The position numbers were made by a program, and so were the translations under genes. The notes under the pieces were generated by a model. That model ran no database searches and was not told the origin of the DNA. It saw only the letters and a program-made list of their open reading frames with translations. A DNA stretch of 64,000 nt, taken from contig FODP01000001.1 in the NCBI GenBank assembly GCA_900110395.1, positions 496,001 through 560,000 on the forward strand. Reading direction: 5' to 3'. This DNA comes from Rhodospirillales bacterium URHD0017 (GTDB taxonomy: Bacteria; Pseudomonadota; Alphaproteobacteria; Reyranellales; Reyranellaceae). Of this stretch, positions 27,112 to 35,774 are shown in pieces (within the stretch, counting starts at the first letter, position 1; each line of letters opens with the position of its first letter).

Positions 27112-28311
27112 CTATGGAACTCGCTCCGGCGGCGGTATGACGAGCCAGGCGACTGTCGCTGCGATGAGCAGCAGCAAGGAGGCAGCAAAGAAAGGTGCGG
27201 CCGGCAAGGGCTCGACGAACCAGGCGAACAGCCCGCCGAAGATGGCGGGCCCCACCATGACCGAGAGGCTGCGCAGGGAGTTGTTGGCACCCTGCAGCTG
27301 GCCCTGCTCGGAGGCGCTGACCCGGCCGGTCATCAGGTGCTGCAGGGACGGGCTCGACAGGCTCCATAGCGCCGCCGCCGGCACGCCCAGCCAGAACCAG
27401 GGGCCGCTCGGCGCGAGCGCGTAGATCGCCATGCCGGCGCTGCCCGACAGCAGCCCGAAGATCAACGCGCGGCGCGGTCCGAGCCAGCGCACGATGGGAC
27501 CGACGAGCAGGCCCTGCACCGCCGCGCTGCACAGGCCCAGGGCCACGAGCGTGATGCCGATCATCTTCTCGTTCCAGCCGTAGCGATGGGCGGTGTAGAG
27601 CACGAAGGCCGCCGGCAGCACCTGCTGGACCAGGGTGATGAAGACATGGATCGTCGCCGGCCGCGGCAGCTCGCGATGCGACAGCAGGAGGACGAGGGAC
27701 CCCAGGGGGTTGGCACGCTTCCAGGTGAAGGGCATGCGCTTGGCTGGCGGCAGTGATTCGGGGAGCACGAACCAGCCGAAGAGCGCGTTCGCGAGCGAGG
27801 CTGCGGCCGACGCCCAGAACGGCAGGCGAGGATCGATCTCAGCCAGGAAGCCGCCGATCGCCGGGCCCAGGACGAAGCCGATGCCGAAACTCATGCCGAT
27901 GACGCCGAACGCCTGGGCGCGCTGCTCAGGGGACGAGACGTCGGCGACGTAGGCGCGGGCGGTGGCGACGGTTGCCGACGTGATGCCCGAGATCATGCGG
28001 CCGACGAGCAGCAGTTCGATGGTCGGCGCGACTGCCATGAGCACATGGTCCAACGATAGCCCCAGGCAGGAAATGAGGATCACCGGCCGCCGGCCGAAGC
28101 GGTCCGACAACGCTCCAAGGAGAGGCGAGCAGAGGAACTGCATCGAGCCCCAGAGGAAGGCGAACAGCGCCAGCATTTCTGCCGCGCTGGCCGCGTCACC
28201 CGACGCGAACCCCAGCAGCAGCAGCGGCAGAACCTGGACAACGATTGCCAATGCCAGGATGTCGAGAGTCGCGGTGCAGAAGATGAAGGCGAGTGTGCGC
28301 TTGTTGCTCAT
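27112..28311 (-). CDS. TetA-like MFS efflux transporter (second of a tandem pair)
   Basis: A 399-residue drug:H+ antiporter-1 type transporter with 12 helices and MFS motif A in LLGALSDRFGRRPVIL, as well as the motif C-like GPAIGGFLAEIDPRLPFW. It resembles tetracycline-resistance TetA proteins at the N-terminus, but no claim on drug specificity can be made. Its ATG overlaps the stop of the upstream paralogue (ATGA), with which it shares most motifs, so the pair arose by tandem duplication. Confidence 0.88.
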   Translation of the reverse strand: MSNKRTLAFIFCTATLDILALAIVVQVLPLLLLGFASGDAASAAEMLALFAFLWGSMQFLCSPLLGALSDRFGRRPVILISCLGLSLDHVLMAVAPTIELLLVGRMISGITSATVATARAYVADVSSPEQRAQAFGVIGMSFGIGFVLGPAIGGFLAEIDPRLPFWASAAASLANALFGWFVLPESLPPAKRMPFTWKRANPLGSLVLLLSHRELPRPATIHVFITLVQQVLPAAFVLYTAHRYGWNEKMIGITLVALGLCSAAVQGLLVGPIVRWLGPRRALIFGLLSGSAGMAIYALAPSGPWFWLGVPAAALWSLSSPSLQHLMTGRVSASEQGQLQGANNSLRSLSVMVGPAIFGGLFAWFVEPLPAAPFFAASLLLLIAATVAWLVIPPPERVP

Positions 28312-29525
28312 CGGGCGGGCTCGCCCGCCATTGCGGCGGCGCTTGATGGGGCGACGAACCAGGTGATGGCGGCCGCCAGGAGCAACAGCAGCGCGGCGAG
28401 CAGGAAGGGCGCACCGGGAAGCCAGCCCAGCAACCAGGCGAAGGTCGTGGTGAAGATCGCCGGTCCGATCAGGCCGGTGATGCTGCGCGCGGAACTGTTG
28501 GCGCCTTGCAGCTGCCCCTGTTCGGATTCGCTCACCCGCCGGCTCATCAGGTCGAGGATCGCCGGGCCGACCAGGCCCCACAGCGACAACACCGGGACGC
28601 CGACCCAGAACCATGGGCCGGTCGGCGCCAGGCCATAGATCACCATGCCGAGACAACCGAACGACAGACCGACCAGCAGGGCGCGCCTCGTTCCCAACAA
28701 TTTGACGGTGGGGCCGACGACAAATCCGGAGACGATGCCGGTGGTGACCCCGACGAAGGCAAGCGTGAGACCGACCGTCGTCTCGTTCCAGCCATAGCGA
28801 TAGCCGGCATAGAGCACGAAGATCGACGGCAGCACCTGATGGGCGACGTTGACGATGAAGTCGATGGCCGCGAGCCCGATGAGCTGGCGATGCGACATCA
28901 GGAGTTTCAGCGAGCCCACGGGATTGGCGCGCTTCCAGGCGAACGCCATGCGGCGCTCCGGCGGCAGCGATTCGGGCAGCACGAACCAGCCGAAAGCGGC
29001 GTTGATCAGGCAGGCCGCGGCCGACACCCAGAACGGCAGGCGCGGATCGAAGCCGCCCAAAAGGCCGCCGATCGCCGGTCCCAGGACGAAGCCGAGGCCA
29101 AAGGCCATGCCGACGATGCCGAACGACTTGGCGCGCTCGTCGGGCTTGGTGACGTCAGCGATATAGGCAAAGGACGTGGCGATCGTAGCAGCGGTGATGC
29201 CGGAGATGATGCGGCCCACCAGCAGGAGCGTGAGCGAGGGCGCAATCGCCATGAAGACGTAGTCGAGTCCCATGCCCAGGCAGGAGATCAGGATGACGGG
29301 CCGGCGGCCGTAGCGATCCGACAGCGCGCCCAGGAGAGGCGAGCAGACGAACTGCATCAGCCCCCAGGTCGTGGCGAAAACGCCGAACACCTCGGCTGCC
29401 CCGGCGGTGTTGCCGTGCATGAAGCCGAGCACGATGGTCGGCAGGACGGGGAGCATGATCCCCAGCGCCAGGCAGTCGAGCGTCACCGTGCAGAAGATGA
29501 AAGCCAGCGCACGCCGGGTGTTCAT
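28308..29525 (-). CDS. TetA-like MFS efflux transporter (first of a tandem pair)
   Basis: A 405-residue paralogue of the next gene, with motif A LLGALSDRYGRRPVIL and GPAIGGLLGGFDPRLPFW. It starts 31 bp downstream of the 3' end of the tRNA-Pro gene, on the same strand. Both copies keep the conserved SEQGQLQGAN segment in the second half. Whether the two act as separate pumps or in concert is open; MFS pumps usually work as monomers. Confidence 0.88.
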   Translation of the reverse strand: MNTRRALAFIFCTVTLDCLALGIMLPVLPTIVLGFMHGNTAGAAEVFGVFATTWGLMQFVCSPLLGALSDRYGRRPVILISCLGMGLDYVFMAIAPSLTLLLVGRIISGITAATIATSFAYIADVTKPDERAKSFGIVGMAFGLGFVLGPAIGGLLGGFDPRLPFWVSAAACLINAAFGWFVLPESLPPERRMAFAWKRANPVGSLKLLMSHRQLIGLAAIDFIVNVAHQVLPSIFVLYAGYRYGWNETTVGLTLAFVGVTTGIVSGFVVGPTVKLLGTRRALLVGLSFGCLGMVIYGLAPTGPWFWVGVPVLSLWGLVGPAILDLMSRRVSESEQGQLQGANSSARSITGLIGPAIFTTTFAWLLGWLPGAPFLLAALLLLLAAAITWFVAPSSAAAMAGEPAR

Positions 29526-29555
29526 GGCGACGTCATCGAAGGGTGGGGAGGAAAT

Positions 29556-29632
29556 TGGTCGGGGCGACAGGATTTGAACCTGCGACCCCCAGTCCCCCAG
29601 ACTGATGCGCTACCAGGCTGCGCTACGCCCCG
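29556..29632 (-). tRNA. tRNA-Pro (anticodon GGG)
   Basis: A 77-nt cloverleaf on the minus strand. Acceptor stem CGGGGCG / CGCCCCG, D arm GCGC...GCGC, anticodon stem TCAGT / ACTGG around loop CTGGGGG (anticodon GGG, reading CCC and CCU), T arm GCAGG-TTCGAAT-CCTGT, discriminator A and an encoded CCA. Confidence 0.97.
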
Positions 29633-29734
29633 ACCGGTGCCGCAGGGCTCCCGCGGCAAGGGGGCTTTAGCGCGAATGGCAGCGATGCCGCAAGCCGGCT
29701 TGCACGGGGCCTCTGCGGGCCCGATACAGGCGCC

Positions 29735-31028
29735 ATGAAAGTTACGTCCGAACAGCCGGTTGCCCCGTTGGTGAACATGGGCAGGCGGGTGCTGGTCTTT
29801 TCCTCGATCGGCCACGCCCTGATGCACATGATGACGGCCTTTTATGCCGTCATCGTGCTGACCCTGGCCGTCTCCTGGGACCTGCCGGCCGAGCGCCTGC
29901 TCGAGCTCTATGCGCCGTCCGCCATCCTGCTCGGCGTGATGTCCCTGCCGGCAGGCTGGGCATCGGATCGCTTCGGCGCGCCGCTGATGAGTGGTGATGT
30001 TCTTCGGCATGGGCCTGTCGTCGATCGGCTGCGGCCTGGTCGCCAAGGGCGATACCTTCGCCCTGATGCTGGCGCTGTGCGGTCTCGGCATGTTCGGCGC
30101 GATCTACCACTCAGTCGGCATCGGCTGGATCATCCGCACGGCCAAGGAGCAGGGCCACGCCATGGGTGTGAACGGGCTGTGGGGCAGCGCCGGGTTGGCG
30201 CTCTACGGCATCGTCCCGGGCGTGCTGATCACGTTTGCCTCGTGGCGCGCAGCCTTCATCGTGCCGGGCATCGTCTGCGTCGCGGTCGGCGCCGTGCTCG
30301 TCTGGCAGATCCGGCGGGGCAAGGTCGGCGACCGGCCGATGCCCGCAACGGCCGGCGTGCAGACCGGCAAGCGCGAGTTCTGGCGCGTCTTCTCCGTGCT
30401 CTCCGTCACCATGGCGCTCGAGGGCGTCGTCTGGGCGGCCGTGATGTTCGGCGCCGCCCTGGTCTTCGAGACGCGGCTCGCCGACGAGATCGCGAGCCTG
30501 CGCGCGCTCCTGGCATCGTGGGGCATGGCGACACAGGTCGTGCTGTGGGTCGGGCTCGCGACCTCGATGATCTATGTCGTCTCCGGCATCGCCCAGTACG
30601 CCATGGGCCGCACCATCATCGATCGCTATCCGCTGAAGACGACCTACGTCATCGCCTCGGTGCTGCAGGTGCCGGCAATGCTGGCGCTGGCCATGGGCAA
30701 CGGCTACGTGGCACTGCTCGGCGCCATCGCCTCGGCGGTGCTGAGCTCGGCCTCGGGGCCGATCGAGAACATCCTGATCGCACGCTACACGCCCAGCCGT
30801 TACCATGGGCTGGGCTTCGGCGCGAAGTTCGTGGTCGCCCTGGGGGCCAGCCCGATCGCCATCATGCTGATCGCCTGGGTGCGCGAGACCACCGGCAGCC
30901 TGGAGCTGCTGTTCCTCGGCCTCACGGGCGTCGCTGCCGCGATCACGCTTGTGGCGCTGCTGCTGCCATCCGGCGAACGCGCCCACGCCGCGGGCGCCGT
31001 GGCGCCTCAGCCGGCGCCCGCCGAGTAG
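29735..31028 (+). pseudogene. MFS transporter disrupted by a +1 frameshift
   Basis: The first 85 codons (29735-29989) encode the N-terminal helices of an MFS transporter up to the motif A-like PAGWASDRFGAPLM. From 29991 the protein continues in another frame (VVMFFGMGLSSIGCG ... to the TAG at 31026-31028). Removing one A at 29988-29990 joins the two parts into a normal protein of about 430 residues. The original frame stays open by chance, so a mis-folded 444-residue product would result. This is either a young pseudogene or a sequencing error; a restart at GTG 29991 would lack the first helices. Confidence 0.85.
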
Positions 31029-31035
31029 ACTCATT

Positions 31036-31063
31036 GGAGCGTGGACCTCCAGGTCCGCGCTCC
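31036..31063. terminator. Palindromic hairpin between convergent genes
   Basis: Nested stem GGAGCG-T-GGACCT, CC centre, AGGTCC-G-CGCTCC between the ends of the MFS pseudogene and the GST gene. There is no T-run; it may block transcription from both sides. Confidence 0.45.
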
Positions 31064-31070
31064 GCATGAG

Positions 31071-31679
31071 CTACTTCGCCGAGCGCGCGGCCTTGTAGGC
31101 GGGGCGCGACAGGCAGCGGTCGAGCCAGGCGCCGGCCTTGGGGAAGGGACCGAAATCGAACTTGATCGGCTTGGCCCAGCTGCAGATCGACGCCAGGTTC
31201 AGGTCGGCGACGGTGAACTTCGAACCCAGGAGATATTCGCGGTCCTGCAGCGCGCCGTTCAGGACGTTGAACGGCTTGGGCAGCGCCTTCTGCGCCTCGG
31301 CGACGGCCTCGGGCTTGCGCTTGTCGGGCGCCGTCATGAACATGTCGATCAGGATGGTGAGCAACGGCTTCTCGACCTCGGTCATGCCCCAGAAGCTCCA
31401 TTGATGGCAGACCGCCTGGTCCTCGAGGCTGGCCGGGAAGAAGCCATCCTTGCCGTGCTTGGCGGCGAGGTAGAGGTTGATCGCCATCGATTCGAACAGC
31501 TTGAAATCGCCGTCGACCAGGGCCGGCACCTTGCCGTTGGGATTGATCTTCAGGTAGTCGGCGTTCTTGAGATCCTTCATCTCCATCGCGACGTGCTCGA
31601 ACGGGATACCGAGCTCGTGCACGATCCACAGCGCGCGCGCCGCGCGGGAAGCTGTGGGTCCATAGATTTTGACGGTCAC
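31071..31679 (-). CDS. Glutathione S-transferase family protein
   Basis: A 202-residue cytosolic GST with an N-terminal thioredoxin-like domain (KIYGPTASRAARALWIVHEL, then NPNGKVPALVDGDFKLFESMAI, where E-S contacts glutathione) and an all-helical C-terminal domain with FTVADLNLAS (the N-capping box). Serine or threonine near residue 9-11 would be the catalytic residue. It starts with GTG. It could detoxify electrophiles or act in degradation of aromatic compounds by the neighbouring oxygenases; the latter is inference. Confidence 0.85.
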   Translation of the reverse strand: MTVKIYGPTASRAARALWIVHELGIPFEHVAMEMKDLKNADYLKINPNGKVPALVDGDFKLFESMAINLYLAAKHGKDGFFPASLEDQAVCHQWSFWGMTEVEKPLLTILIDMFMTAPDKRKPEAVAEAQKALPKPFNVLNGALQDREYLLGSKFTVADLNLASICSWAKPIKFDFGPFPKAGAWLDRCLSRPAYKAARSAK

Positions 31680-31744
31680 TGTGAAGTCTCCCAGGGTCTC
31701 GAATTTTCGCGGGAACGATAGAGCAGAGGGTGCAGCCGGTCTAA

Positions 31745-33082
31745 CTATTCTCCCAGCCCGTACTCGTTTCCGACATAGCCGTGCCGATGACCGAAACGCT
31801 CGGTCATGACTGCAATGAGATCCTTGCCCGGATCGGCGATCCAGCCTCCGGAGCGGACGGCATATTTCTTCGCGGCCTGTGTCGATTTCGGCTCACCGCC
31901 CTGCTGCAGGGCGCGCGCAGCGCCCATCACGAGCTTGCGGAACTCGACGATGCCGATGTCGGTCGGTCCAAGATGCTCCCGGGTGCGGTCCTGGATCGGA
32001 CCCTGGCTGTCCTGGATGGCGGCATCCTGCTCGCTCACGCCCACGATGCCGGTGAAGCTCTCCGTCTTCTGCTTCGCGCGGTCGAGCATGTAGTCATTGC
32101 GAATGTTGCGCACGGGCACGTAGTTCGAATCGACCTCGGCGTGCAGGCTCAGCCCCTGGGCGTACTTCTCGCGCTCAGAATTGGTGAACGGCCGGTCAGG
32201 CAGCCAGCTGTAGGTGTAGATCCAGCAGTGGACGTCGTCGACCGGTACCCAGCACTGGCCGTGATAGACGTCGCCCGGGAAGGCGACCGGGACCAGCGCA
32301 TGGTTGGGCATCAGGAACTGGGAGATGCGCCAGTACTTGTCGGCCGAGTCGGTCTTGCGCGCCGCGCCGATGACCAGCCCGGTGTCGTGGCCCGCGATCG
32401 CGAACTTCGGCCTCGGGTCGTCCATTACCCAGCGGATGCGATCCGCCAGTTCCTGGCCGGCGCCGATTGCCGAGGTGCTGCGGAAGATCTCGAGCTTGGT
32501 CCTCTCGTCCTGCGCCGGCACCTTGTGCAGGAAGGAGAAATGGGCGGTGTCGATCGCGCCCTCGAGGCTTTGCACCCAATTGCAATCCTGCCACTTCTTG
32601 GAGACGTAGCGGCTGCCCGCCGGCACCAGGCCCAGTTCGAGTTGCGGCAGCTCGGGCACGTGCTCGCGCGGGCCCATGTAGACCCACACCATGTCGGCCC
32701 ATTCGCGCGTCGGATACGACAGCAGCTTGATGGAGTCCTTGTAAGACGATTCCGGTGGCGAGGTCGGCAGGTCGACGCAGTTGCCGTCGACGTCGAACTT
32801 CCAGCCATGGAAGGCGCAACGAATGCCGCATTCCTCGTTGCGGCCGTAATAGAGGTTGGCGCCGCGGTGCGGGCAGTGAGGCTCGACGATGCCGACGCGG
32901 CCGTCGGTGGCGCGGAAGGCCAGCAGATCCTCGCCCAGGATTTTGATCTTCTTGGGCGGCCCATCGCGCTCGGGCAGTTCCTCGGAGAGGAGGGCGGGCA
33001 TCCAGAAGCGGCGCAACAGGTCGCCCATCGGCGTGCCTGGGCCGCTCCGGGTCAGGAATTCGTTGTCGGTCTTGCTCAGCAT
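31745..33082 (-). CDS. Rieske non-heme iron oxygenase, alpha subunit (copy A)
   Basis: A 445-residue ring-hydroxylating or demethylating oxygenase of the phthalate-dioxygenase-like group. The N-terminal Rieske [2Fe-2S] site is C70-P-H72 ... C89-A-F-H92. The C-terminal catalytic domain has the mononuclear iron motif D-x2-H-x4-H in EGAIDTAHFSFLH. Its ATG overlaps the stop of copy B (TGATG), so the pair is co-translated. A 245-bp segment over the Rieske domain is identical to copy B. No reductase gene is adjacent. Substrate unknown. Confidence 0.9.
   Translation of the reverse strand: MLSKTDNEFLTRSGPGTPMGDLLRRFWMPALLSEELPERDGPPKKIKILGEDLLAFRATDGRVGIVEPHCPHRGANLYYGRNEECGIRCAFHGWKFDVDGNCVDLPTSPPESSYKDSIKLLSYPTREWADMVWVYMGPREHVPELPQLELGLVPAGSRYVSKKWQDCNWVQSLEGAIDTAHFSFLHKVPAQDERTKLEIFRSTSAIGAGQELADRIRWVMDDPRPKFAIAGHDTGLVIGAARKTDSADKYWRISQFLMPNHALVPVAFPGDVYHGQCWVPVDDVHCWIYTYSWLPDRPFTNSEREKYAQGLSLHAEVDSNYVPVRNIRNDYMLDRAKQKTESFTGIVGVSEQDAAIQDSQGPIQDRTREHLGPTDIGIVEFRKLVMGAARALQQGGEPKSTQAAKKYAVRSGGWIADPGKDLIAVMTERFGHRHGYVGNEYGLGE
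32652..32896 (-). repeat. Perfect 245-bp repeat within Rieske copy A
   Basis: These 245 bases are identical to 33986-34230 in the neighbouring paralogue (offset 1334 bp). On both sides the genes diverge at once, also at third codon positions. It marks a recent gene-conversion tract. Confidence 0.93.
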
Positions 33083-34416
33083 CAGTCGCCCAACCCGTAT
33101 TGCTGGCCGATGTAACCGCGCGCGTGGCCGAAGCGCTCGGTCATGACGGTTTCGAGGTTCTTTGCCGGTGCCGCGACCGCGCCGCCAGCCCGTACGGCAT
33201 AGCGGGCGGCAGAGGCGGCTGCCCTGGGCTCGATTCCCGCCTGGAGCGACCGGGCGCCGCCCATCAGCAGCTTGCGGAACTCGACGACGCCGACGTCGGT
33301 CGGGCCGAGATGCTCCCGGGTGCGGTCCTGGATGGGCCCCATGCTGTCCTGGATGGCGGCGTCCTGCTCGCTCACGCCCTCGATGCCGGTGAAGGTCGTG
33401 TGCTTCTGCACTTTGCGGTCGATCAGGTAGTCGTTGCGCAGGTTGCGCAGCGGCATGTAGTCGCCGTCGACTTCGGCGTGCACGTTGAAGCCGCCGTCGA
33501 ACTTGGCGCGCTCGGCGTTGCTGAACGGCCGATCGGGTTGCCAGCAGTAGGTGTAGATCCAGCACGACCGATCGTCGACCGGCACCCAGCATTGGCCATA
33601 GTAGATCTCGCCCGGAAAGGCGGTCGGCGTGTAGGCGTGGTTGGGCATCAGGAACTGCGAGATGCGCCAGTAGAGGTCCGCGCCGTCGGTCTTGCGGGCA
33701 GCTCCGATCAGCAGGCCGGCGTCGTGACCGAGGATGGTGAACCTCGGGCGCGGATCGTTGTGGATCCAGCGGATGCGATCGTCAGGCGTCGACTGGTCGG
33801 CGATCGCCGCCTTGGCCAGCGCGGCGCGCGCCGTGGCGTCATCCTTGGCGAGCACGGCGTGCAGGAAGGAGAAGTGTGCGGTATCGAGCGCACCCTCGAC
33901 GCTCTGTATCCAGTTGCAGTCCTGCCACTTCTTGGTGACGTAGCGGCTGGAGGCCGGCAGCAACCCCATCTCGAGCTGCGGCAGGTCGGGCACGTGCTCG
34001 CGCGGGCCCATGTAGACCCACACCATGTCGGCCCATTCGCGCGTCGGATACGACAGCAGCTTGATGGAGTCCTTGTAAGACGATTCCGGTGGCGAGGTCG
34101 GCAGGTCGACGCAGTTGCCGTCGACGTCGAACTTCCAGCCATGGAAGGCGCAACGAATGCCGCATTCCTCGTTGCGGCCGTAATAGAGGTTGGCGCCGCG
34201 GTGCGGGCAGTGAGGCTCGACGATGCCGACACGGCCGTCCGTCGCCCTGAATGCCAGCAGGTCCTCACCGAGGATCTTGATCTTCAGGGGCGGCCCATCG
34301 CGCTCGGGCAGCTCTTCGCTCAGCAGCGCCGGCATCCAGAAGCGGCGCAGCAGGTCGCCCGTCGGCGTGCCGGGACCGCTATGCGTCAGGAGCTCATTGT
34401 CGGCTTTGCTCAGCAT
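33082..34416 (-). CDS. Rieske non-heme iron oxygenase, alpha subunit (copy B)
   Basis: A 444-residue paralogue of the next gene, with the same Rieske ligands (CPHRG and CAFHGW) and the iron site DTAHFSFLH. The middle of the catalytic domain differs from copy A, with a stretch near residue 195 (AKDDATARAALAKAA) unlike it, so the two proteins may take different substrates. It overlaps the metY stop by one base (TGATG). The order metY, copy B, copy A is one operon. Confidence 0.9.
   Translation of the reverse strand: MLSKADNELLTHSGPGTPTGDLLRRFWMPALLSEELPERDGPPLKIKILGEDLLAFRATDGRVGIVEPHCPHRGANLYYGRNEECGIRCAFHGWKFDVDGNCVDLPTSPPESSYKDSIKLLSYPTREWADMVWVYMGPREHVPDLPQLEMGLLPASSRYVTKKWQDCNWIQSVEGALDTAHFSFLHAVLAKDDATARAALAKAAIADQSTPDDRIRWIHNDPRPRFTILGHDAGLLIGAARKTDGADLYWRISQFLMPNHAYTPTAFPGEIYYGQCWVPVDDRSCWIYTYCWQPDRPFSNAERAKFDGGFNVHAEVDGDYMPLRNLRNDYLIDRKVQKHTTFTGIEGVSEQDAAIQDSMGPIQDRTREHLGPTDVGVVEFRKLLMGGARSLQAGIEPRAAASAARYAVRAGGAVAAPAKNLETVMTERFGHARGYIGQQYGLGD
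33986..34230 (-). repeat. Perfect 245-bp repeat within Rieske copy B
   Basis: Partner of 32652-32896; identical over the full 245 bases, which code for the Rieske cluster region and the following residues. Confidence 0.93.
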
Positions 34417-35705
34417 CAGGACGTCGCTTTCTTCAGAGCTTGCTCCAGATCGGCGATGATGTCGTCGACCGTTTCGATGCCTATCGACAGGCGAAGCACG
34501 TCGGGGCCGGCGCCGGCGGCAACCCGCTGCTCGTCGGAGAGCTGGCGGTGGGTGGTCGAGGCGGGATGGATGATCAGGCTCTTGGCATCGCCGATGTTGG
34601 CGAGGTGGGAGAACAGCTCGACGCTGTCGACGACCTTGATGCCGACGTCGTAGCCGCCCTTGACGCCGAAGGTGAAGATCGAGCCTGCGCCCTTGGGCAG
34701 GTACTTCCTGGCGAGCTGGTGATACTTGTTGTCCGGCAGTCCGGCGTAGTTGACCCAGGCAACCGCCGGATGCCTGGCGAGATATTCCGCGACCTTCTGG
34801 GCGTTGGCGCAGTGGCGCTCCATGCGCAGCCCCAGGGTTTCGATGCCCAGCATGGTGAGCCAGGCGTTGAACGGCGCCTGGCTGGGACCGAGGTCGCGCA
34901 GGCCGACGGCGTGGCTGTGGAAGGTGTAGGCCATGTCGCCAAAGCTCTCGAAGAAATTGAGCCCGTGGTAGGCGGGCTCAGGACCGGCGAGGCTGGGGAA
35001 CTTGCCGCTCTTGGCCCAGTCGAACTGTCCTGAGTCGACGACCGCGCCGCCCATCGAGGTGCCGGTGCCGCTCAGGAACTTGGTCGTCGAATGGACGATC
35101 AGGGTGGCGCCGTACTCGATCGGCTTGCAGAGCCAGGGCGTCGCCAGCGTGTTGTCGACCAGCAGCGGCACGCCTGCCGCCTCGGCAATGCGGGCGATGG
35201 CTTCGATGTCGCTGATGACGCCGCCGGGGTTGGCCAGGCTCTCGATGAAGAAGGCCTTCGTGTTTGGCGTGACGGCACGCTTGAAATTCTCCGGATCGTC
35301 GGCATCGACGATCTTCGCCGTCCAGCCGAACTTCGGATAGGTGTTGCGCATCTGCTGCAGCGAGCCGCCATAGAGGCGCGAGGAGGCGACGATCTCAGCG
35401 CCGGGCGCCATCAGCGGGAACAGCGCCAGCACCTGCGCGGCGTGGCCCGACGAGGCGACGGTGCAGCCGCGGCCGCCTTCCAGCGTTGCCAGCCGCGCTT
35501 CCAGCGCGGCGTTGGTTGGATTGGTCAGCCGGGAATAGATGAAGCCCACGGTCTGCAGGTTGAACAGGGCGGCGGCTTGATCGGCATCCTCGAACACATA
35601 CGCCGTCGTCTGATAGATCGGCAGCGCGCGTGCGCCCGTCGCCGGATCGGGGGCGGCGCCGGCGTGCACGGACAGGGTCTCGAAGCCGTAGGTCTTGTCG
35701 GTCAC
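34416..35705 (-). CDS. metY: O-acetylhomoserine aminocarboxypropyltransferase (sulfhydrylase)
   Basis: A PLP enzyme of the Cys/Met metabolism family that makes homocysteine from O-acetylhomoserine and sulfide, or methionine with methanethiol. The 429-residue protein fits the long MetY type; the PLP lysine is in HSTTKFLSGTG and the RLTNPT and SSGHAAQ segments are typical. It starts with GTG at 35705. The ribosome binding site GGGAG lies inside a strong hairpin (35706-35761), which suggests translational control. It heads an operon with two Rieske oxygenases, an unusual partnership. Confidence 0.92.
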   Translation of the reverse strand: MTDKTYGFETLSVHAGAAPDPATGARALPIYQTTAYVFEDADQAAALFNLQTVGFIYSRLTNPTNAALEARLATLEGGRGCTVASSGHAAQVLALFPLMAPGAEIVASSRLYGGSLQQMRNTYPKFGWTAKIVDADDPENFKRAVTPNTKAFFIESLANPGGVISDIEAIARIAEAAGVPLLVDNTLATPWLCKPIEYGATLIVHSTTKFLSGTGTSMGGAVVDSGQFDWAKSGKFPSLAGPEPAYHGLNFFESFGDMAYTFHSHAVGLRDLGPSQAPFNAWLTMLGIETLGLRMERHCANAQKVAEYLARHPAVAWVNYAGLPDNKYHQLARKYLPKGAGSIFTFGVKGGYDVGIKVVDSVELFSHLANIGDAKSLIIHPASTTHRQLSDEQRVAAGAGPDVLRLSIGIETVDDIIADLEQALKKATS

Positions 35706-35761
35706 TTGACGCTCCCTGCTGGACGTCCGGCATTCCGACCACAGCTCGCAGAGGGCGTCAA
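35706..35761 (-). promoter_or_regulatory. Ribosome-binding-site-sequestering hairpin in the metY leader
   Basis: In the metY mRNA leader, UUGACGC-CCU-CUGC (35761 to 35748) pairs with GCAG-GGA-GCGUCAA (35719 to 35706): 13 of 14 positions pair (one G-U, one C-A mismatch). The 3' arm contains the GGGAG ribosome binding site and ends directly before the GTG. The 28-base loop can form a smaller CGG-AAUG-CCG hairpin. The structure would hide the start signal unless opened. It does not match the SAM-II riboswitch pattern I know. Confidence 0.6.
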
Positions 35762-35774
35762 ACGAGGTGCTGAT

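Noticed and set aside
29991..31028. 345-residue MFS protein as an independent gene
   Set aside because: It lacks the first helices, which are encoded directly upstream in another frame; a frameshifted single gene explains both.
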